From Agrobacterium tumefaciens str. B6 (GTDB lineage: Bacteria; Pseudomonadota; Alphaproteobacteria; Rhizobiales; Rhizobiaceae), in assembly GCF_001541315.1 (NCBI RefSeq), contig NZ_LMVK01000034.1, positions 248,001 through 312,000 on the forward strand: 64,000 nucleotides of DNA, written 5' to 3'. The position numbers and the translations under genes are program-made. Positions within the stretch are counted from its first letter, which is position 1; every line of letters starts with the position of its first letter. Of this stretch, positions 18,805 to 28,235 are shown one piece after another. The notes below the pieces were generated by a model. It ran no database searches. It worked only from the letters and a program-made list of their open reading frames with translations, and was not told the origin of the DNA.

Positions 18805-19416
18805 TCAGGATAAAGGCAGAAGCTCTTTTTGCTGGGCTGTGCACCAGTGATTGATCTTCTCGACAACATCCTTTGGCGCGATCGGCAAGGCACTGCTGGG
18901 TATCACGACCACCGTCCCATGGAAAACCAGCACCAGACTATCCGGCGGCGTGATTGCGAGATGATAGCGCGCCCAGCTCAGTTGCACGGTGTCCAGCCGT
19001 GTGACCTGCTTGTAGCCCTGAGGCCCGATCTCGACCTGGGTGTGAGGCGAATACATTCGCTCGTGGGCGATATTCCAGTGAGCGAGAACCTCATAATAGG
19101 ATTTCGCCTCCCGTCTCGCGCCCTGCCAGATAATAAACCAGATGGCGAGAGCCACGATCGGTGCGGGGGCGAACACCCAATAACCGACCACCGGCCGGAC
19201 GCCCGGAAACCACGGCAGGCTTATGGAATAGATGAAAGCCGCAGCCAGCCCCGCAAATATCGACAGCTTGACTCGCGCCGAGGAAAAATGGCGAGCCCAG
19301 GACTTGTCGAAAATCATGCTGTAATTTTCATAAGCCTGATTTTGATAGCCGTAGACATAAGAAGGGACATGTTTCGGGTCGGGCGTGAAGCTTATTGAAA
19401 TGGTGTCATCGGCCAT
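18805..19416 (-). CDS. YcxB-like membrane protein
   Basis: 203 residues. A soluble N-terminal stretch with DPKHVPSYVYGYQNQ is followed by two membrane segments (about 47-66 and 75-95) and a C-terminal domain with TRLDTVQLSWARYHLAITPP and FHGTVVVIPSSAL. This is the arrangement of YcxB-like proteins, whose function is unknown. The start at 19416 has no good ribosome site; an in-frame ATG at 19500 exists but the added residues look uncoded. Confidence 0.65.
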   Translation of the reverse strand: MADDTISISFTPDPKHVPSYVYGYQNQAYENYSMIFDKSWARHFSSARVKLSIFAGLAAAFIYSISLPWFPGVRPVVGYWVFAPAPIVALAIWFIIWQGARREAKSYYEVLAHWNIAHERMYSPHTQVEIGPQGYKQVTRLDTVQLSWARYHLAITPPDSLVLVFHGTVVVIPSSALPIAPKDVVEKINHWCTAQQKELLPLS

Positions 19417-19536
19417 AGGAGCACGTCGATCCCGTCCCTGTTGCAGCTCAGTCTGCGTAGCACCGGCGCCCTTATAAATCAAAAGGCCTTTCCCTACCAA
19501 ACCTTCGGGATCGACGCCGTACTGCGTAACCTGCCT

Positions 19537-20145
19537 TCACCATGCTCCGGCAAGCATTTGGCCGGAAAGCGGCACGGTCCGCGGCTTACCATCCCGATCC
19601 GTTACCGAGAGCGACGCCGCCATCTGTTCGGGCGATTTGCGGAACCAGTTGGCGGCAACGCTCGCCATATCACCGATCATCGCCTGTTTGTGCCAGTCGG
19701 CGAAGCGCTTGGCCGTGGCTTCCGGCTCGGAGCGGTAAAAGAAATCGCCGGATTGCCCGAGATCGTTGATGGAGGCCGCCATGGCCGAGAGCGGCCGCTG
19801 GAACATCTTTGCCGGTACCGCAAGCGTATCGGCCCCTTGCGAAAAAGCGGGCGCCATGAAATCGATCGCCCATCCATCCGCCTCCACCCAGCAGTGGAAA
19901 TTCTCGCCCGCGCCAGTCACATAACCGTCTTCGCGATGATCGGCGAACAGCAAAACCGTTCCGCCGAGATTATAGGCCGCGAGCCCGCCCTTCGGCACCG
20001 CCTTCACCTTGTAATGCTGCTGCAGAATGAACGCGCCGAAGGTGCTGAAATACATGGAGGCCGAAGCAGGATCGGCATTCTGGCTGAGGAGCAGGCTGTT
20101 GATGACCCGGTAAATCCTGAAATAGTCGGTCTGCTTGATCAACAT
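19537..20145 (-). CDS. DUF2026 family protein
   Basis: 202 residues, cytoplasmic, no membrane segment. The start LIKQTDYFRIYRVINSLLL and the middle HREDGYVTGAGENFHCWVEADGWAIDF, with Cys/His/Asp arranged as in a papain-like or transglutaminase-like fold, fit the DUF2026 family as I recall it. The Cys, Trp and His/Asp positions suggest a possible thiol-enzyme ancestry, but this is inference. Function unknown. The C-terminal 60 residues contain FRKSPEQMAASL. No operon partner. Confidence 0.6.
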   Translation of the reverse strand: MLIKQTDYFRIYRVINSLLLSQNADPASASMYFSTFGAFILQQHYKVKAVPKGGLAAYNLGGTVLLFADHREDGYVTGAGENFHCWVEADGWAIDFMAPAFSQGADTLAVPAKMFQRPLSAMAASINDLGQSGDFFYRSEPEATAKRFADWHKQAMIGDMASVAANWFRKSPEQMAASLSVTDRDGKPRTVPLSGQMLAGAW

Positions 20146-20199
20146 GGTTTTTACTCTTCAAAACCGGACAGTGAAATTGGAGCGAGCTGGTGCCCCTTG

Positions 20200-20322
20200 T
20201 TTCTTCTCCCCGCCGGGGAGAAGGTCGCCGCAGTGGGATGAGGGGGCGACGGTCGCGATATACGGAGAGGTTGCCCCCTCATCTGACCCTTCGGGCCATC
20301 TTCTCCCCACGGGGAGAAGAAA
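20200..20322. repeat. Palindromic intergenic repeat, family A copy 1
   Basis: A 123-base element whose ends form TTTCTTCTCCCC...GGGGAGAAGAAA, each end itself a small hairpin (CTCCCCGCCGGGGAG). The inside holds ATGAGGGGGCGAC and GCCCCCTCAT as a second inverted pair. Nearly the same sequence occurs at 39733-39856 and, inverted, at 56906-57027. Confidence 0.9.
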
Positions 20323-20358
20323 TACGCCGCAGCGCCGAGCTTCAAAAGCGGCGGACGA

Positions 20359-21789
20359 TTACCGCCTCTTCTTCGCCTTGCTCTCGAACGGATTGTCCGA
20401 CCCGCGATAATGCACCCGGATCGGCACGCCCGGCATGTCGAAATCCTTGCGCAGACCGTTGACGAGGTAACGCGTATAGCTCTCGGGAATGGCTTCCGGC
20501 CTCGTGCAGGAAATCATGAAGGCCGGCGGGCGGGCCTTTACCTGCGTCATATATTTCAGCTTCAGGCGACGGCCGGAAACGGCCGGCGGCGGATGCTGCG
20601 TCGTCTGCGAATCCAGCCAGCGGTTGAGCTTGGCGGTCGAGATGCGACGGTTCCAGATCTTGTCGGTATCGATGATATTCTGCATCAGCCGGTCGAGGCC
20701 ATAGCCCGTCTGGCCGGAAATCGGCACGGCGCGGATGCCGCGCGCCTGCGGCAGAAGCCGCTCGGTCTTTTCGCGCAGATCGGCCAGATAGGCCTGCGGG
20801 TCTTCGACCAGATCCCACTTGTTGAAGGCGAGCACGGCGGCGCGGCCTTCGCGGATGACGAGGTCAACCAGCTGCAGATCCTGCTTTTCGAACGGGATGG
20901 TGCTGTCGAACACGATGACGACGGTTTCCGCAAAGCGGATGGAACGCAGCGAATCCGCGACCGAGAGCTTTTCCAGTTTCTCCGTCACCTTGGCCTTGCG
21001 GCGCATGCCGGCCGTATCGAACATCTTGATGGTGCGGCCGCGCCAGTCCCACTCGACCGAGATGCTGTCGCGGGTAATGCCGGCTTCCGGGCCGGTCAAC
21101 AGGCGGGCTTCACCGAGGAAACGGTTGATGAGCGTCGACTTGCCTGCATTCGGCCGGCCAATGATGGCGACGCGCAGCGGCTTGGTCTCGTCGTAAACCG
21201 GCTCTTCGTCTTCTTCGTCCTCGCTGCCCGGCTCGCTGCGCGGCAGCACGATATCCGTCTCCGCCTCATCCACCTCAGGCGGGAACGCGGCGTCTTCGCC
21301 GATTGCCCCGACAATGGCGTCACGCAGGTCGATCATGCCCTGGCCGTGTTCGGCCGAAATCGGGCAAGGGTCACCGAGACCCAGCGTGAAGGCGTCGTAG
21401 AAACCGGCGTCGGAACCGCGCGCTTCAGACTTGTTGGCCACCAGCACCACCGGCTTGCCGCGGCGGCGCAGCATTTCGGCCAGCGTCTCATCGGCCGGTG
21501 TCAGGCCCGCCTTGGCGTCCACGACAAACAGCGTCACATCGGCTTCGTCAATCGCCGCTTCGGTCTGTGCCCACATGCGGCCCTGAAGCGTTTCCGGCCC
21601 GGATTGCTCCAGACCGGCGGTATCGATGATGGTGAAACGCAAGTCGACCAGCTTCGCCTCGCCGGGGCGGCGGTCACGGGTGACACCCGGCGTGTCGTCC
21701 ACCAACGCCAGTTTCTTTCCGACCAGACGGTTGAAAAGCGTGGACTTGCCGACATTGGGGCGCCCGACTATGGCGACGGTGAAGCTCAT
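20359..21789 (-). CDS. der: Ribosome-assembly GTPase Der (EngA)
   Basis: 476 residues with two tandem GTPase domains and a C-terminal KH-like domain. Domain 1 (about 1-165) has [13 protein letters not shown] and NKSE; domain 2 (about 205-375) has [13 protein letters not shown] and NKWD. The acidic linker [13 protein letters not shown] joins them. The protein binds the 50S subunit and is essential in most bacteria. The Lys/Arg-rich end SKAKKRR is usual. The gene lies downstream of the YfgM-like gene in the same direction, the arrangement known from many proteobacteria. Confidence 0.97.
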   Translation of the reverse strand: MSFTVAIVGRPNVGKSTLFNRLVGKKLALVDDTPGVTRDRRPGEAKLVDLRFTIIDTAGLEQSGPETLQGRMWAQTEAAIDEADVTLFVVDAKAGLTPADETLAEMLRRRGKPVVLVANKSEARGSDAGFYDAFTLGLGDPCPISAEHGQGMIDLRDAIVGAIGEDAAFPPEVDEAETDIVLPRSEPGSEDEEDEEPVYDETKPLRVAIIGRPNAGKSTLINRFLGEARLLTGPEAGITRDSISVEWDWRGRTIKMFDTAGMRRKAKVTEKLEKLSVADSLRSIRFAETVVIVFDSTIPFEKQDLQLVDLVIREGRAAVLAFNKWDLVEDPQAYLADLREKTERLLPQARGIRAVPISGQTGYGLDRLMQNIIDTDKIWNRRISTAKLNRWLDSQTTQHPPPAVSGRRLKLKYMTQVKARPPAFMISCTRPEAIPESYTRYLVNGLRKDFDMPGVPIRVHYRGSDNPFESKAKKRR

Positions 21790-21922
21790 TGATCTTGGTT
21801 CCCTAGAGCAAGTCTGCCCAAAACGTTACCTGTTTTGGGCAAAAGACATGCGTAAAATAAAGAGTTGGATCGCTTTGGCAATGCGAAGAAATGCCGGAGC
21901 GATCTTACGTGGCGCAGCCGCT

Positions 21923-22594
21923 TTAAGCAGCCTTGCCCGAAGCGGTGATATTGTCGAGCATGATCTGCGCGCGGTTCGTCACGTTGCGCGGCGCCTGCGT
22001 GTCGCTGATGATCTGCTCGAACCATTGTTTGGCCTTGGCGAAATCGCCAGCCTTATAGGCGGCAAGACCCAGAGCCTCGCGGGCAGATGCACGCATGGTC
22101 TGGCCATCGGTGCTCAAGGGCTCCGCAAGGGCGACGACCTGATCATAGGTGCCGTTATCCACCAGCAGCCATGCCGCACGCACCTTGGCGGTATCGCGGA
22201 AGACCTGCGGTGCGGAGGTGTCGTTGCCGATGGCGGTGAAGGCGGCGATGGCGCCGGCCGCATCGCCCTTCTGCGAAAGCAGCGTGGCCGAGCGGAACTT
22301 CGCCAGAACAGGGTAATTGCCGTGACCGGAGGTTTCGAGATCGGCGAAGGCCTTCAGCGCCTCATCCGTCTTGTTTTCCGAGGCAAGTTTCAGCGCCACG
22401 AGGAACTGGTCGCCGGAGTTGGAAGCGCGGCTGGTGTTCCAGTATTCGTAGATACCGGCGCCGGCGGCGCCCACAACCACGAGAATGGCGGCGCCGACGA
22501 CGACGATACCGTAGCGGCCCCAGAAGCGCGACAGCTGCTCGGAACGGATCTGCTCGTTCACTTCGCGGATAAAGGTATCATTTTCGTTTGCCAT
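21923..22594 (-). CDS. YfgM-like tetratricopeptide protein (ancillary translocon subunit type)
   Basis: 223 residues. The start TFIREVNEQIRSEQLSRFWGRYG leads into one membrane anchor (about 30-52), with the rest, made of TPR-like helices, in the periplasm. This is the YfgM/DUF2133 arrangement; in Escherichia coli YfgM contacts SecYEG and PpiD. GGAG lies 6 bases before ATG 22594, which is preferred over an upstream frame to 22654. Its position before der is conserved in other bacteria. Confidence 0.85.
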   Translation of the reverse strand: MANENDTFIREVNEQIRSEQLSRFWGRYGIVVVGAAILVVVGAAGAGIYEYWNTSRASNSGDQFLVALKLASENKTDEALKAFADLETSGHGNYPVLAKFRSATLLSQKGDAAGAIAAFTAIGNDTSAPQVFRDTAKVRAAWLLVDNGTYDQVVALAEPLSTDGQTMRASAREALGLAAYKAGDFAKAKQWFEQIISDTQAPRNVTNRAQIMLDNITASGKAA

Positions 22595-22749
22595 CAAATT
22601 CTCCGTTACCCGCGCGGAGATCGTCGCCGATCCATCCGTTCGCGGACATACCAAGCCGCTTACCCGGGTCAGCGAAAGTCAGGCCAACCGGGTCATGGTC
22701 GGCCTTCTAGCCTATTTTGCCTGATATGTAAGGGGGAAACGTTGATTTC

Positions 22750-23334
22750 CTACATGGCGATGGGCTGAACGCCGATCAACCATTCGTGCAGTTTCAGGAT
22801 GAAAGCACCCCACAGAACGATGCCGCCGACAACGGCCACCAGATCATAGCGGCTTGAAACGAAGTCGCGGACCACTTTTTCACCCGCGCGTTCCCGGCGC
22901 TTCAGCGAAATCCGCATCACCACGCCCCAGGCGAGAAACGATGCGAAGAGGAGGATCGAAGACGTCTCGCCATTCGCCAGAAGATGGGCGAGCGCCCAGA
23001 TCTTGACGGAAAGGACCATCGGATGCTTGGTCTTCGTCGCAATGTGGCCAGCCGGTATGAGGCTGGCGATAAGACAGATCATCGCGGGCAGCATCAGGGT
23101 CACGGCGATATGGCTCATCCAGACCGGCGGATACCACAACATGCCCGTCTCCTGCCTTGCTTCGCCGAAGGCATAGATGACAAGGCCGAGCGTGACGAGG
23201 CTGACAACGGAATAGACGCCCTTGAAAGGGCCTTCGCCCATCGTCGCGATCATGCGGGCGCGAAATTGCGGCGCGACCACCTTCAAAAGATGCGTCAGCA
23301 GGAACAAGGCAAGACAGAGTGCGAGAAAAAGCAT
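22750..23334 (-). CDS. NnrU-family membrane protein
   Basis: 194 residues with about five or six membrane segments. The motifs GPFKGVYSVVSLVTLGLVIYAF, MSHIAVTLMLPAM and HPMVLSVKIWALAHLLANGE are those of the NnrU family, seen near denitrification genes and in carotenoid/retinoid-isomerase-like contexts; its biochemical role is not settled. No nitric-oxide or nitrite reductase gene is near. The start at 23334 has GGGGGA 9 bases upstream. Confidence 0.85.
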   Translation of the reverse strand: MLFLALCLALFLLTHLLKVVAPQFRARMIATMGEGPFKGVYSVVSLVTLGLVIYAFGEARQETGMLWYPPVWMSHIAVTLMLPAMICLIASLIPAGHIATKTKHPMVLSVKIWALAHLLANGETSSILLFASFLAWGVVMRISLKRRERAGEKVVRDFVSSRYDLVAVVGGIVLWGAFILKLHEWLIGVQPIAM

Positions 23335-23483
23335 GGAACACGGTCCCCCGGTGGAACGAAGCGGCCCTATCACCGCAAGTGAGAACAGGAATTAGGCCGA
23401 AAGTCATGAAAACGCCAGACTATTCAAAGCTTCGCCTTATTCCACCCGCAAAAGGCCACGGTGTTTCATATGACGGATAACTG

Positions 23484-24467
23484 ATGTTTCGCCCATTTAC
23501 CGCTTTTTCCCTGTCGTTTCTCGCCGCCCTTCCCGCCTTTGCCGAAGAGGCGCAGAAGCCGAAGCAACTCGTCATCGTGTCCTTCGACGGTGCGGGCGAC
23601 AATACGCTGTGGGAAAGAAGCCGGGCGACGGCGAAGGAGGTCGGCGCGCATTTCACCTATTTCCTCGCCTGCACGCTGGTGATGGACAGGAAGACCAGCG
23701 CCAAGACCTATCAGGGTCCCGGCCAGAAGGCCGGCCGTTCCAATGTCGGTTTCGGCCAGTCGCCGGAAGAGGTGGAGACAAGGCTTAGAAACATCTGGGC
23801 CGCCTATCGCGAAGGTCACGAGATCGGCAACCACACCTGCGGCCATTTCGATGGCGGCCAGTGGACCGCGGAACAATGGGATGGCGAATTCACCACATTC
23901 ACCAGCACCCTGGAAAACGCCTGGCAGATGATCGGCAAGAAGGGAGAGGAGCCCGAAGGCTGGCGCGAGATGGTCAAGAACATCAACGGTTTCCGTGCGC
24001 CCTATCTCTCACAGGGGCCGGCGCTGACCGCCGCACAAAAAAAGCACGGCTTCGTTTATGACGCCACCAGCATCACCAAGGGACCGGAATGGCCGGTGGA
24101 GCGCGAAGGCATCGAACATTTCGGCCTGCCCCTCGTTCCCGAAGGACCGGGCAACCGCCCGATCATCGCCATGGACTACAATCTCTTCATCCGCCACTCC
24201 ATCGGCATCGAGACGCCGGATCGTTCGAAAGAATTCGAGGAACGCGCCTATGCCGCCTTCCGCACCGCTTTTGACAGGCAGTATAATGGCGAGCGCATTC
24301 CCCTGCAGATGGGCTTTCACTTCGTGAAGATGAATGGCGGCGCCTATTGGAATGCCTATGAGCGGCTGCTGCGCGAGATCTGCCACAAGACCGATGTCGC
24401 CTGTGTGAGCTATGCCGAAGCCATGCCGATGATCGAGGCGCGCAAGAAGCAGAAAACCGAGGGCTGA
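23484..24467 (+). CDS. Secreted polysaccharide-deacetylase-family protein
   Basis: 327 residues. The signal peptide is about 1-20 (ends AFAEE). The NodB-homology fold is shown by VIVSFDGAGDN (first motif, Asp) and HEIGNHTCGHFDG (second motif, metal-binding H-x4-H). The third motif is represented by NGFRAPYLSQG with the Arg. It would deacetylate a glycan in the periplasm or outside; the substrate is not identifiable. Conserved metal residues suggest it is active. A bidirectional terminator follows. Confidence 0.82.
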   Translation: MFRPFTAFSLSFLAALPAFAEEAQKPKQLVIVSFDGAGDNTLWERSRATAKEVGAHFTYFLACTLVMDRKTSAKTYQGPGQKAGRSNVGFGQSPEEVETRLRNIWAAYREGHEIGNHTCGHFDGGQWTAEQWDGEFTTFTSTLENAWQMIGKKGEEPEGWREMVKNINGFRAPYLSQGPALTAAQKKHGFVYDATSITKGPEWPVEREGIEHFGLPLVPEGPGNRPIIAMDYNLFIRHSIGIETPDRSKEFEERAYAAFRTAFDRQYNGERIPLQMGFHFVKMNGGAYWNAYERLLREICHKTDVACVSYAEAMPMIEARKKQKTEG

Positions 24468-24483
24468 AGCCCTGCGGTTCATG

Positions 24484-24512
24484 AAAAAGGCGGCCGATTG
24501 GCCGCCTTTTTT
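24484..24512. terminator. Bidirectional intrinsic terminator
   Basis: A 12-pair stem AAAAAGGCGGCC/GGCCGCCTTTTT with a four-base loop between the convergent deacetylase and bacA genes. There are T-runs on both strands. Confidence 0.92.
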
Positions 24513-24518
24513 GTTTGC

Positions 24519-25796
24519 TCAGGGGCGGTTCGCCGCCAGTTCGCCATCCTCGGCCTCGCGCCGCAGATAGCGCTCATCAATATCCGGAAGCGGCTTGTCG
24601 TCGATCGCGGCTTCGAACGCCACAAGACGCTTGTGGATGGAAAGCAGCTCGATGATCGTTGACCAGTAGTTCACCAGATACTGGAAGGAATTGCTGACCT
24701 CGCCGAAAGCCGTGGCGATCTGCTGCCAGATGCCCATGGTTATCCGCCCGGCAACGAATGTCGGGATGAGGATGAAGTTCAGGAAGATCGCGTCCAGCTG
24801 GCCGTAGGAATAACGCGCGACGTTGAAATAGAGGTAATGCCAGTACATGCGGAAATAATTTTTCCGCACATTGGCGAACAGCTCCCGCACCGTTACGGGA
24901 TCGGCCCGGTCGACATGGTCTTCGCCATAAACCAGCTCCTTGCGATAGGCTGCCTCCACGCGCTGGTTGCGGAAGTTGAGGCCCGGCAGCTTGATGCCGG
25001 CGAGCGCGAGCAGCGCCGTACCGAAGATCGACCAGACGATCGCCAGCCAGAACAGCGCATGCGGAATGGCGCCAATGACAGGCAGATCGCCGACATGTTC
25101 CGACATGCGGAACAGAAGCGGCAGGAAGACCACCAGCGTCATCACGGAATTTATAAGCGTGACGCCCAGCCCTTCGAGAATATTGGCAAACCGCATCGTA
25201 TCTTCCTGGATGCGCTGGGATGCACCCTCGATATGGCGCAGCTTGTCCCACTTCGACATGTAATAGTTGTTCATGGCCGTGCGCCAGCGGAACACATAAT
25301 GGTTGGTGAAGAAGGCGGTCACCACATTCATCACCACGCCGACGGCGCCAATCTCAAGGAACTTCAGCTGATAGTCGTAAAACTGTGCGGCGGTCACATC
25401 GCCCTGCTTGGCAAGCGCATTCTGCAGGAGATCGAAGAACGGGCCGCGCCAGTTGTTCAGCGCCACGGAAACCTGCACCGCAAAATAGGCGATGAAGATG
25501 ATGAAGGCCGAGCCCCAGATGGACCATGCGGTCCAGGGGTGATCCTTGGCGAGCATCTGCCATGTAATACCGAATATGGCGACGAAGATCGTGAAATAGA
25601 GATAGAACCACAGATTGTCGGGCGAGAAGAAATAGGCAAGCCCGATGGGTGCGGTCTGTCCGGGTGCCAGCGGCGGCAGGCCGATGGCCGCACCGATCTG
25701 CGGGCCGACACTGTACCAGACAACGATGCACACGATTGTCCACAGCGCGGCCGACGTGAAGAAGATTTTCGGTTTGGGAAAGAAGGAATGAAACAC
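24519..25796 (-). CDS. bacA: BacA/SbmA peptide transporter
   Basis: 425 residues with about seven or eight membrane segments and no ATPase domain. MFHSFFPKPKIFFTSAALWT at the start, VFRWRTAMNNYYMSKWDKLRHIEGASQRIQEDT (shown as VFRWRTAMNNYY and EGASQRIQED) in the middle, and NYWSTIIELLSIHKRL at the end are BacA/SbmA signatures. The transporter imports peptides by proton motive force; in rhizobia it is needed for survival inside plant cells facing NCR peptides and for very-long-chain fatty acid addition to lipid A. Full length and intact. Confidence 0.95.
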   Translation of the reverse strand: MFHSFFPKPKIFFTSAALWTIVCIVVWYSVGPQIGAAIGLPPLAPGQTAPIGLAYFFSPDNLWFYLYFTIFVAIFGITWQMLAKDHPWTAWSIWGSAFIIFIAYFAVQVSVALNNWRGPFFDLLQNALAKQGDVTAAQFYDYQLKFLEIGAVGVVMNVVTAFFTNHYVFRWRTAMNNYYMSKWDKLRHIEGASQRIQEDTMRFANILEGLGVTLINSVMTLVVFLPLLFRMSEHVGDLPVIGAIPHALFWLAIVWSIFGTALLALAGIKLPGLNFRNQRVEAAYRKELVYGEDHVDRADPVTVRELFANVRKNYFRMYWHYLYFNVARYSYGQLDAIFLNFILIPTFVAGRITMGIWQQIATAFGEVSNSFQYLVNYWSTIIELLSIHKRLVAFEAAIDDKPLPDIDERYLRREAEDGELAANRP

Positions 25797-25979
25797 GTTT
25801 CGAACTCACGCGCGTTTGAAATCAGCCATTATTGGCGAAGCACTAGATGGCCCGAACCTAGGGCAGAAATTTGTGCACAGCAATGAAGAAGCGCTGACCT
25901 TAACAAGATGTAAGGCGTGCACGGCGGACAATCCCCAAGGGAAACACCAGATTAAAGGCAGGAAAAGACGGCCCGCGGC

Positions 25980-27170
25980 CTAGCTCCGCCGCTCCGTGGC
26001 GAGCACCGGCAGCACCAGGAGAATGCTGACGACGAGCACGGCGGAAGCGAGAATGCTGGGCGCGGTAAAACTTCCCGTCACCTCAGCAATCCAGCCGGCG
26101 GCAAGCGGCCCGACAATCTGGCCCGTGCCAAAAGCGGCCGTCATCAGCGCAAAGGCGCGGCGCGGGCTCGGCCCGGCAAATTCCCGGCCGAGCTGCAGGC
26201 CATAGGCGGTGATGACCATGAAGGTCAGCCCGAGAAGCAGGCCGCCGGCGAGAACACCCGGCACGGGCGGCAGCATCACCGAAGCGAAGACGCCGACGGC
26301 TTCCAGCGCCAGCACGATCACGAAAGCACGTTTCAGCCCCTGCGATTTCAGCACCGGTTTCCAGAGGAAAAGCGAAATGGCGGCGGCGCAACCGGTGATG
26401 AACCAGGCGAGAAACTCAACGAAAGCACCGGCGGCGGCCATGCGCGCTATCGCCACGATGAAAGTGGCGGTGATGACGTAACCGAAGCCGAAAAGCCCGT
26501 AGGCGAGCGTCGTCAGAACCAGCGGCCGTGTCCAGCGAAGCGGCGGCTCCGCCACCGCGGATGCATGCCGCGGCGGGCCAGCGGGAAGCACGCGAAAGAC
26601 GAGAAGAAATGTGACGAAGGAAAAGACCGCGCCCGCAATCCATTCCTCTCTCCACGAGGAACCACCGCCGTCAAAAACGACGCCGATCAGATAGACCGCA
26701 AGCGAAGAAATCGCGATACCCGCGCCGACGCCGCCATAATGCAGCGCCTGGATCGTGTCCCTGCCCGCCTTCATGGCGTGGCCGATAACGATTTGCGAGG
26801 TGAAGATCATGGTCATTGCACTGGCGACACCGGCAAGAAACCGGATGACGGTGAAAGCCGCGACGGAACTGAAAGCGGCCATGGCAAGAAGCAGCACAGC
26901 GGTGGAAAACAGGCCGCAAAGGGCCACCAGCCGCTCCCGCCCCGACCCCCATGAATAGGCGGCCAGAACCGCACCCGTCAGATAACCGGCGAAGTTGCCA
27001 GCAGCCACGATCCCCGCATCCCCCGCCGAAAGCGGAACATCCGCCATCATGCCGGGCAGGATGGGCGTGAAGGAAAAACGGCCGAAACCCATGGCGGAGG
27101 CCATCATCAGCGCCCCGGAAAATCCGAGTGCGGTCAGATGTTTGGTGGAAAGTGGCTTGTCAATGCTCAT
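25980..27170 (-). CDS. YbfB/YjiJ family MFS transporter
   Basis: 396 residues with about twelve membrane segments. The motif MGFGRFSFTPILPGMM in the first segment and GNFAGYLTGA after it mark the YbfB/YjiJ branch (PF06779) of the major facilitator superfamily. The substrate is not known for this branch. The weak ribosome site before ATG 27170 leaves the start slightly open. Stand-alone gene. Confidence 0.85.
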   Translation of the reverse strand: MSIDKPLSTKHLTALGFSGALMMASAMGFGRFSFTPILPGMMADVPLSAGDAGIVAAGNFAGYLTGAVLAAYSWGSGRERLVALCGLFSTAVLLLAMAAFSSVAAFTVIRFLAGVASAMTMIFTSQIVIGHAMKAGRDTIQALHYGGVGAGIAISSLAVYLIGVVFDGGGSSWREEWIAGAVFSFVTFLLVFRVLPAGPPRHASAVAEPPLRWTRPLVLTTLAYGLFGFGYVITATFIVAIARMAAAGAFVEFLAWFITGCAAAISLFLWKPVLKSQGLKRAFVIVLALEAVGVFASVMLPPVPGVLAGGLLLGLTFMVITAYGLQLGREFAGPSPRRAFALMTAAFGTGQIVGPLAAGWIAEVTGSFTAPSILASAVLVVSILLVLPVLATERRS

Positions 27171-27287
27171 GCATGGCTTATCGCAACGGGGCAGATAAGG
27201 GACAAGCGAGTTATTTTGATCGGCGTCATAAGCGGTCGTTATCGGTGCGAGACCTCAGGTGAAGGATACGGCACCGCGCCCTCCAAC

Positions 27288-27404
27288 CCTCATTCCTGCG
27301 CTTGTCACAGGAATCCAGCCGACGCGCGTCCGCGCGACGAGAGGGCTCTTTTCAGCCCAAGGACTTGGGCTGGCTGGATCCCTGTGACAAGCACAGGGAT
27401 GAGG
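27288..27404. repeat. Palindromic intergenic repeat, family B copy 2
   Basis: A 117-base inverted repeat almost identical to 14036-14151, with ends CCTCATTCCTGCGCTTGTC and GACAAGCACAGGGATGAGG and the central AGCCCAAGGACTTGGGCT. Paired changes in the two arms (for example G in GGGATGAGG) are partly uncompensated. Confidence 0.88.
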
Positions 27405-27429
27405 AGATGGAAACCCGACAGCCCCACCC

Positions 27430-28182
27430 TCACTCGGCCAGCGTCAGCACCAGCGGCCCGTTCTTCGTCGCCACAACCGTGTGCTCATACTGCACCGTCG
27501 GCGCACTCGGATCGCTATAGAGCGTCCATGGATCGTCATCGCCATCCTCGGCCCAATAGGCCCCCGTCGACAGGAAGGGCTCGACGGTAAACACCATGCC
27601 TTCCTGCATGATACGGCGCTCGTCCTTGTCCGGCCAGGTCGCCAGCTCCTTCGGCTCCTCATGCAGCGAGCGGCCGATGCCGTGGCTCGCCAGATTGGTG
27701 ATCAGCGTATAGCGGTTCTTTTTCGCGAAAGCGCCGATGGCATTGCCGATATCGGCAAACGGCCTGCCGGTCTTCACCTGCTGAAGACCCGTCCACATGG
27801 CGCGTTTGCCATCGCGGCAGAGGCGCTCGATTTCCTTCTTCACCGGCGGCACGGCAAAAGACGAACCGGTATCGCCGAAGAAACCGTTCTTCACGGCCGA
27901 GACATCGATATTGACGAGGTCACCCGCCTTGATGATACGCGGTCCCGGAATGCCGTGGGCCACTTCCTCGTTAACGCTGATGCAGGTTGCCCCGGGGAAC
28001 TTGTAGCAGAACTCCGGCGCCGATTGCGCGCCATTATCCTCCAGCACCTTGCGGCCGATAGCATCCAGCTCGGCCGTGGTGATGCCGGGTTCCAGCGCGT
28101 CCGCCATGGTCTGCATGGCCACGGCGCAAAGGCGACCGATATCCTTCAGCAGAACCAGTTCTTCTTCGGTGGAAATGACCAT
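27430..28182 (-). CDS. map: Type I methionine aminopeptidase
   Basis: 250 residues. It removes the starting methionine from new proteins. The five metal ligands are visible: Asp in VNIDVSA, Asp in FGDTGSSF, His in SHGIGRSLHEEP, Glu in TVEPFL and Glu in QYEHTVV. There is no zinc-finger extension. Many rhizobia carry more than one map; this may be the accessory copy since it stands alone rather than near rpsB or similar genes, but that cannot be decided here. Confidence 0.92.
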   Translation of the reverse strand: MVISTEEELVLLKDIGRLCAVAMQTMADALEPGITTAELDAIGRKVLEDNGAQSAPEFCYKFPGATCISVNEEVAHGIPGPRIIKAGDLVNIDVSAVKNGFFGDTGSSFAVPPVKKEIERLCRDGKRAMWTGLQQVKTGRPFADIGNAIGAFAKKNRYTLITNLASHGIGRSLHEEPKELATWPDKDERRIMQEGMVFTVEPFLSTGAYWAEDGDDDPWTLYSDPSAPTVQYEHTVVATKNGPLVLTLAE

Positions 28183-28235
28183 GTCTCTGTCCGTCGTTCT
28201 GTCTGGCGGGTCTGAAAGCGCCCGCCTTGTAATAA

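Noticed and set aside
20410..21792. 460-codon plus-strand frame opposite der
   Set aside because: Der is intact on the other strand; this frame has no start signal or family pattern.
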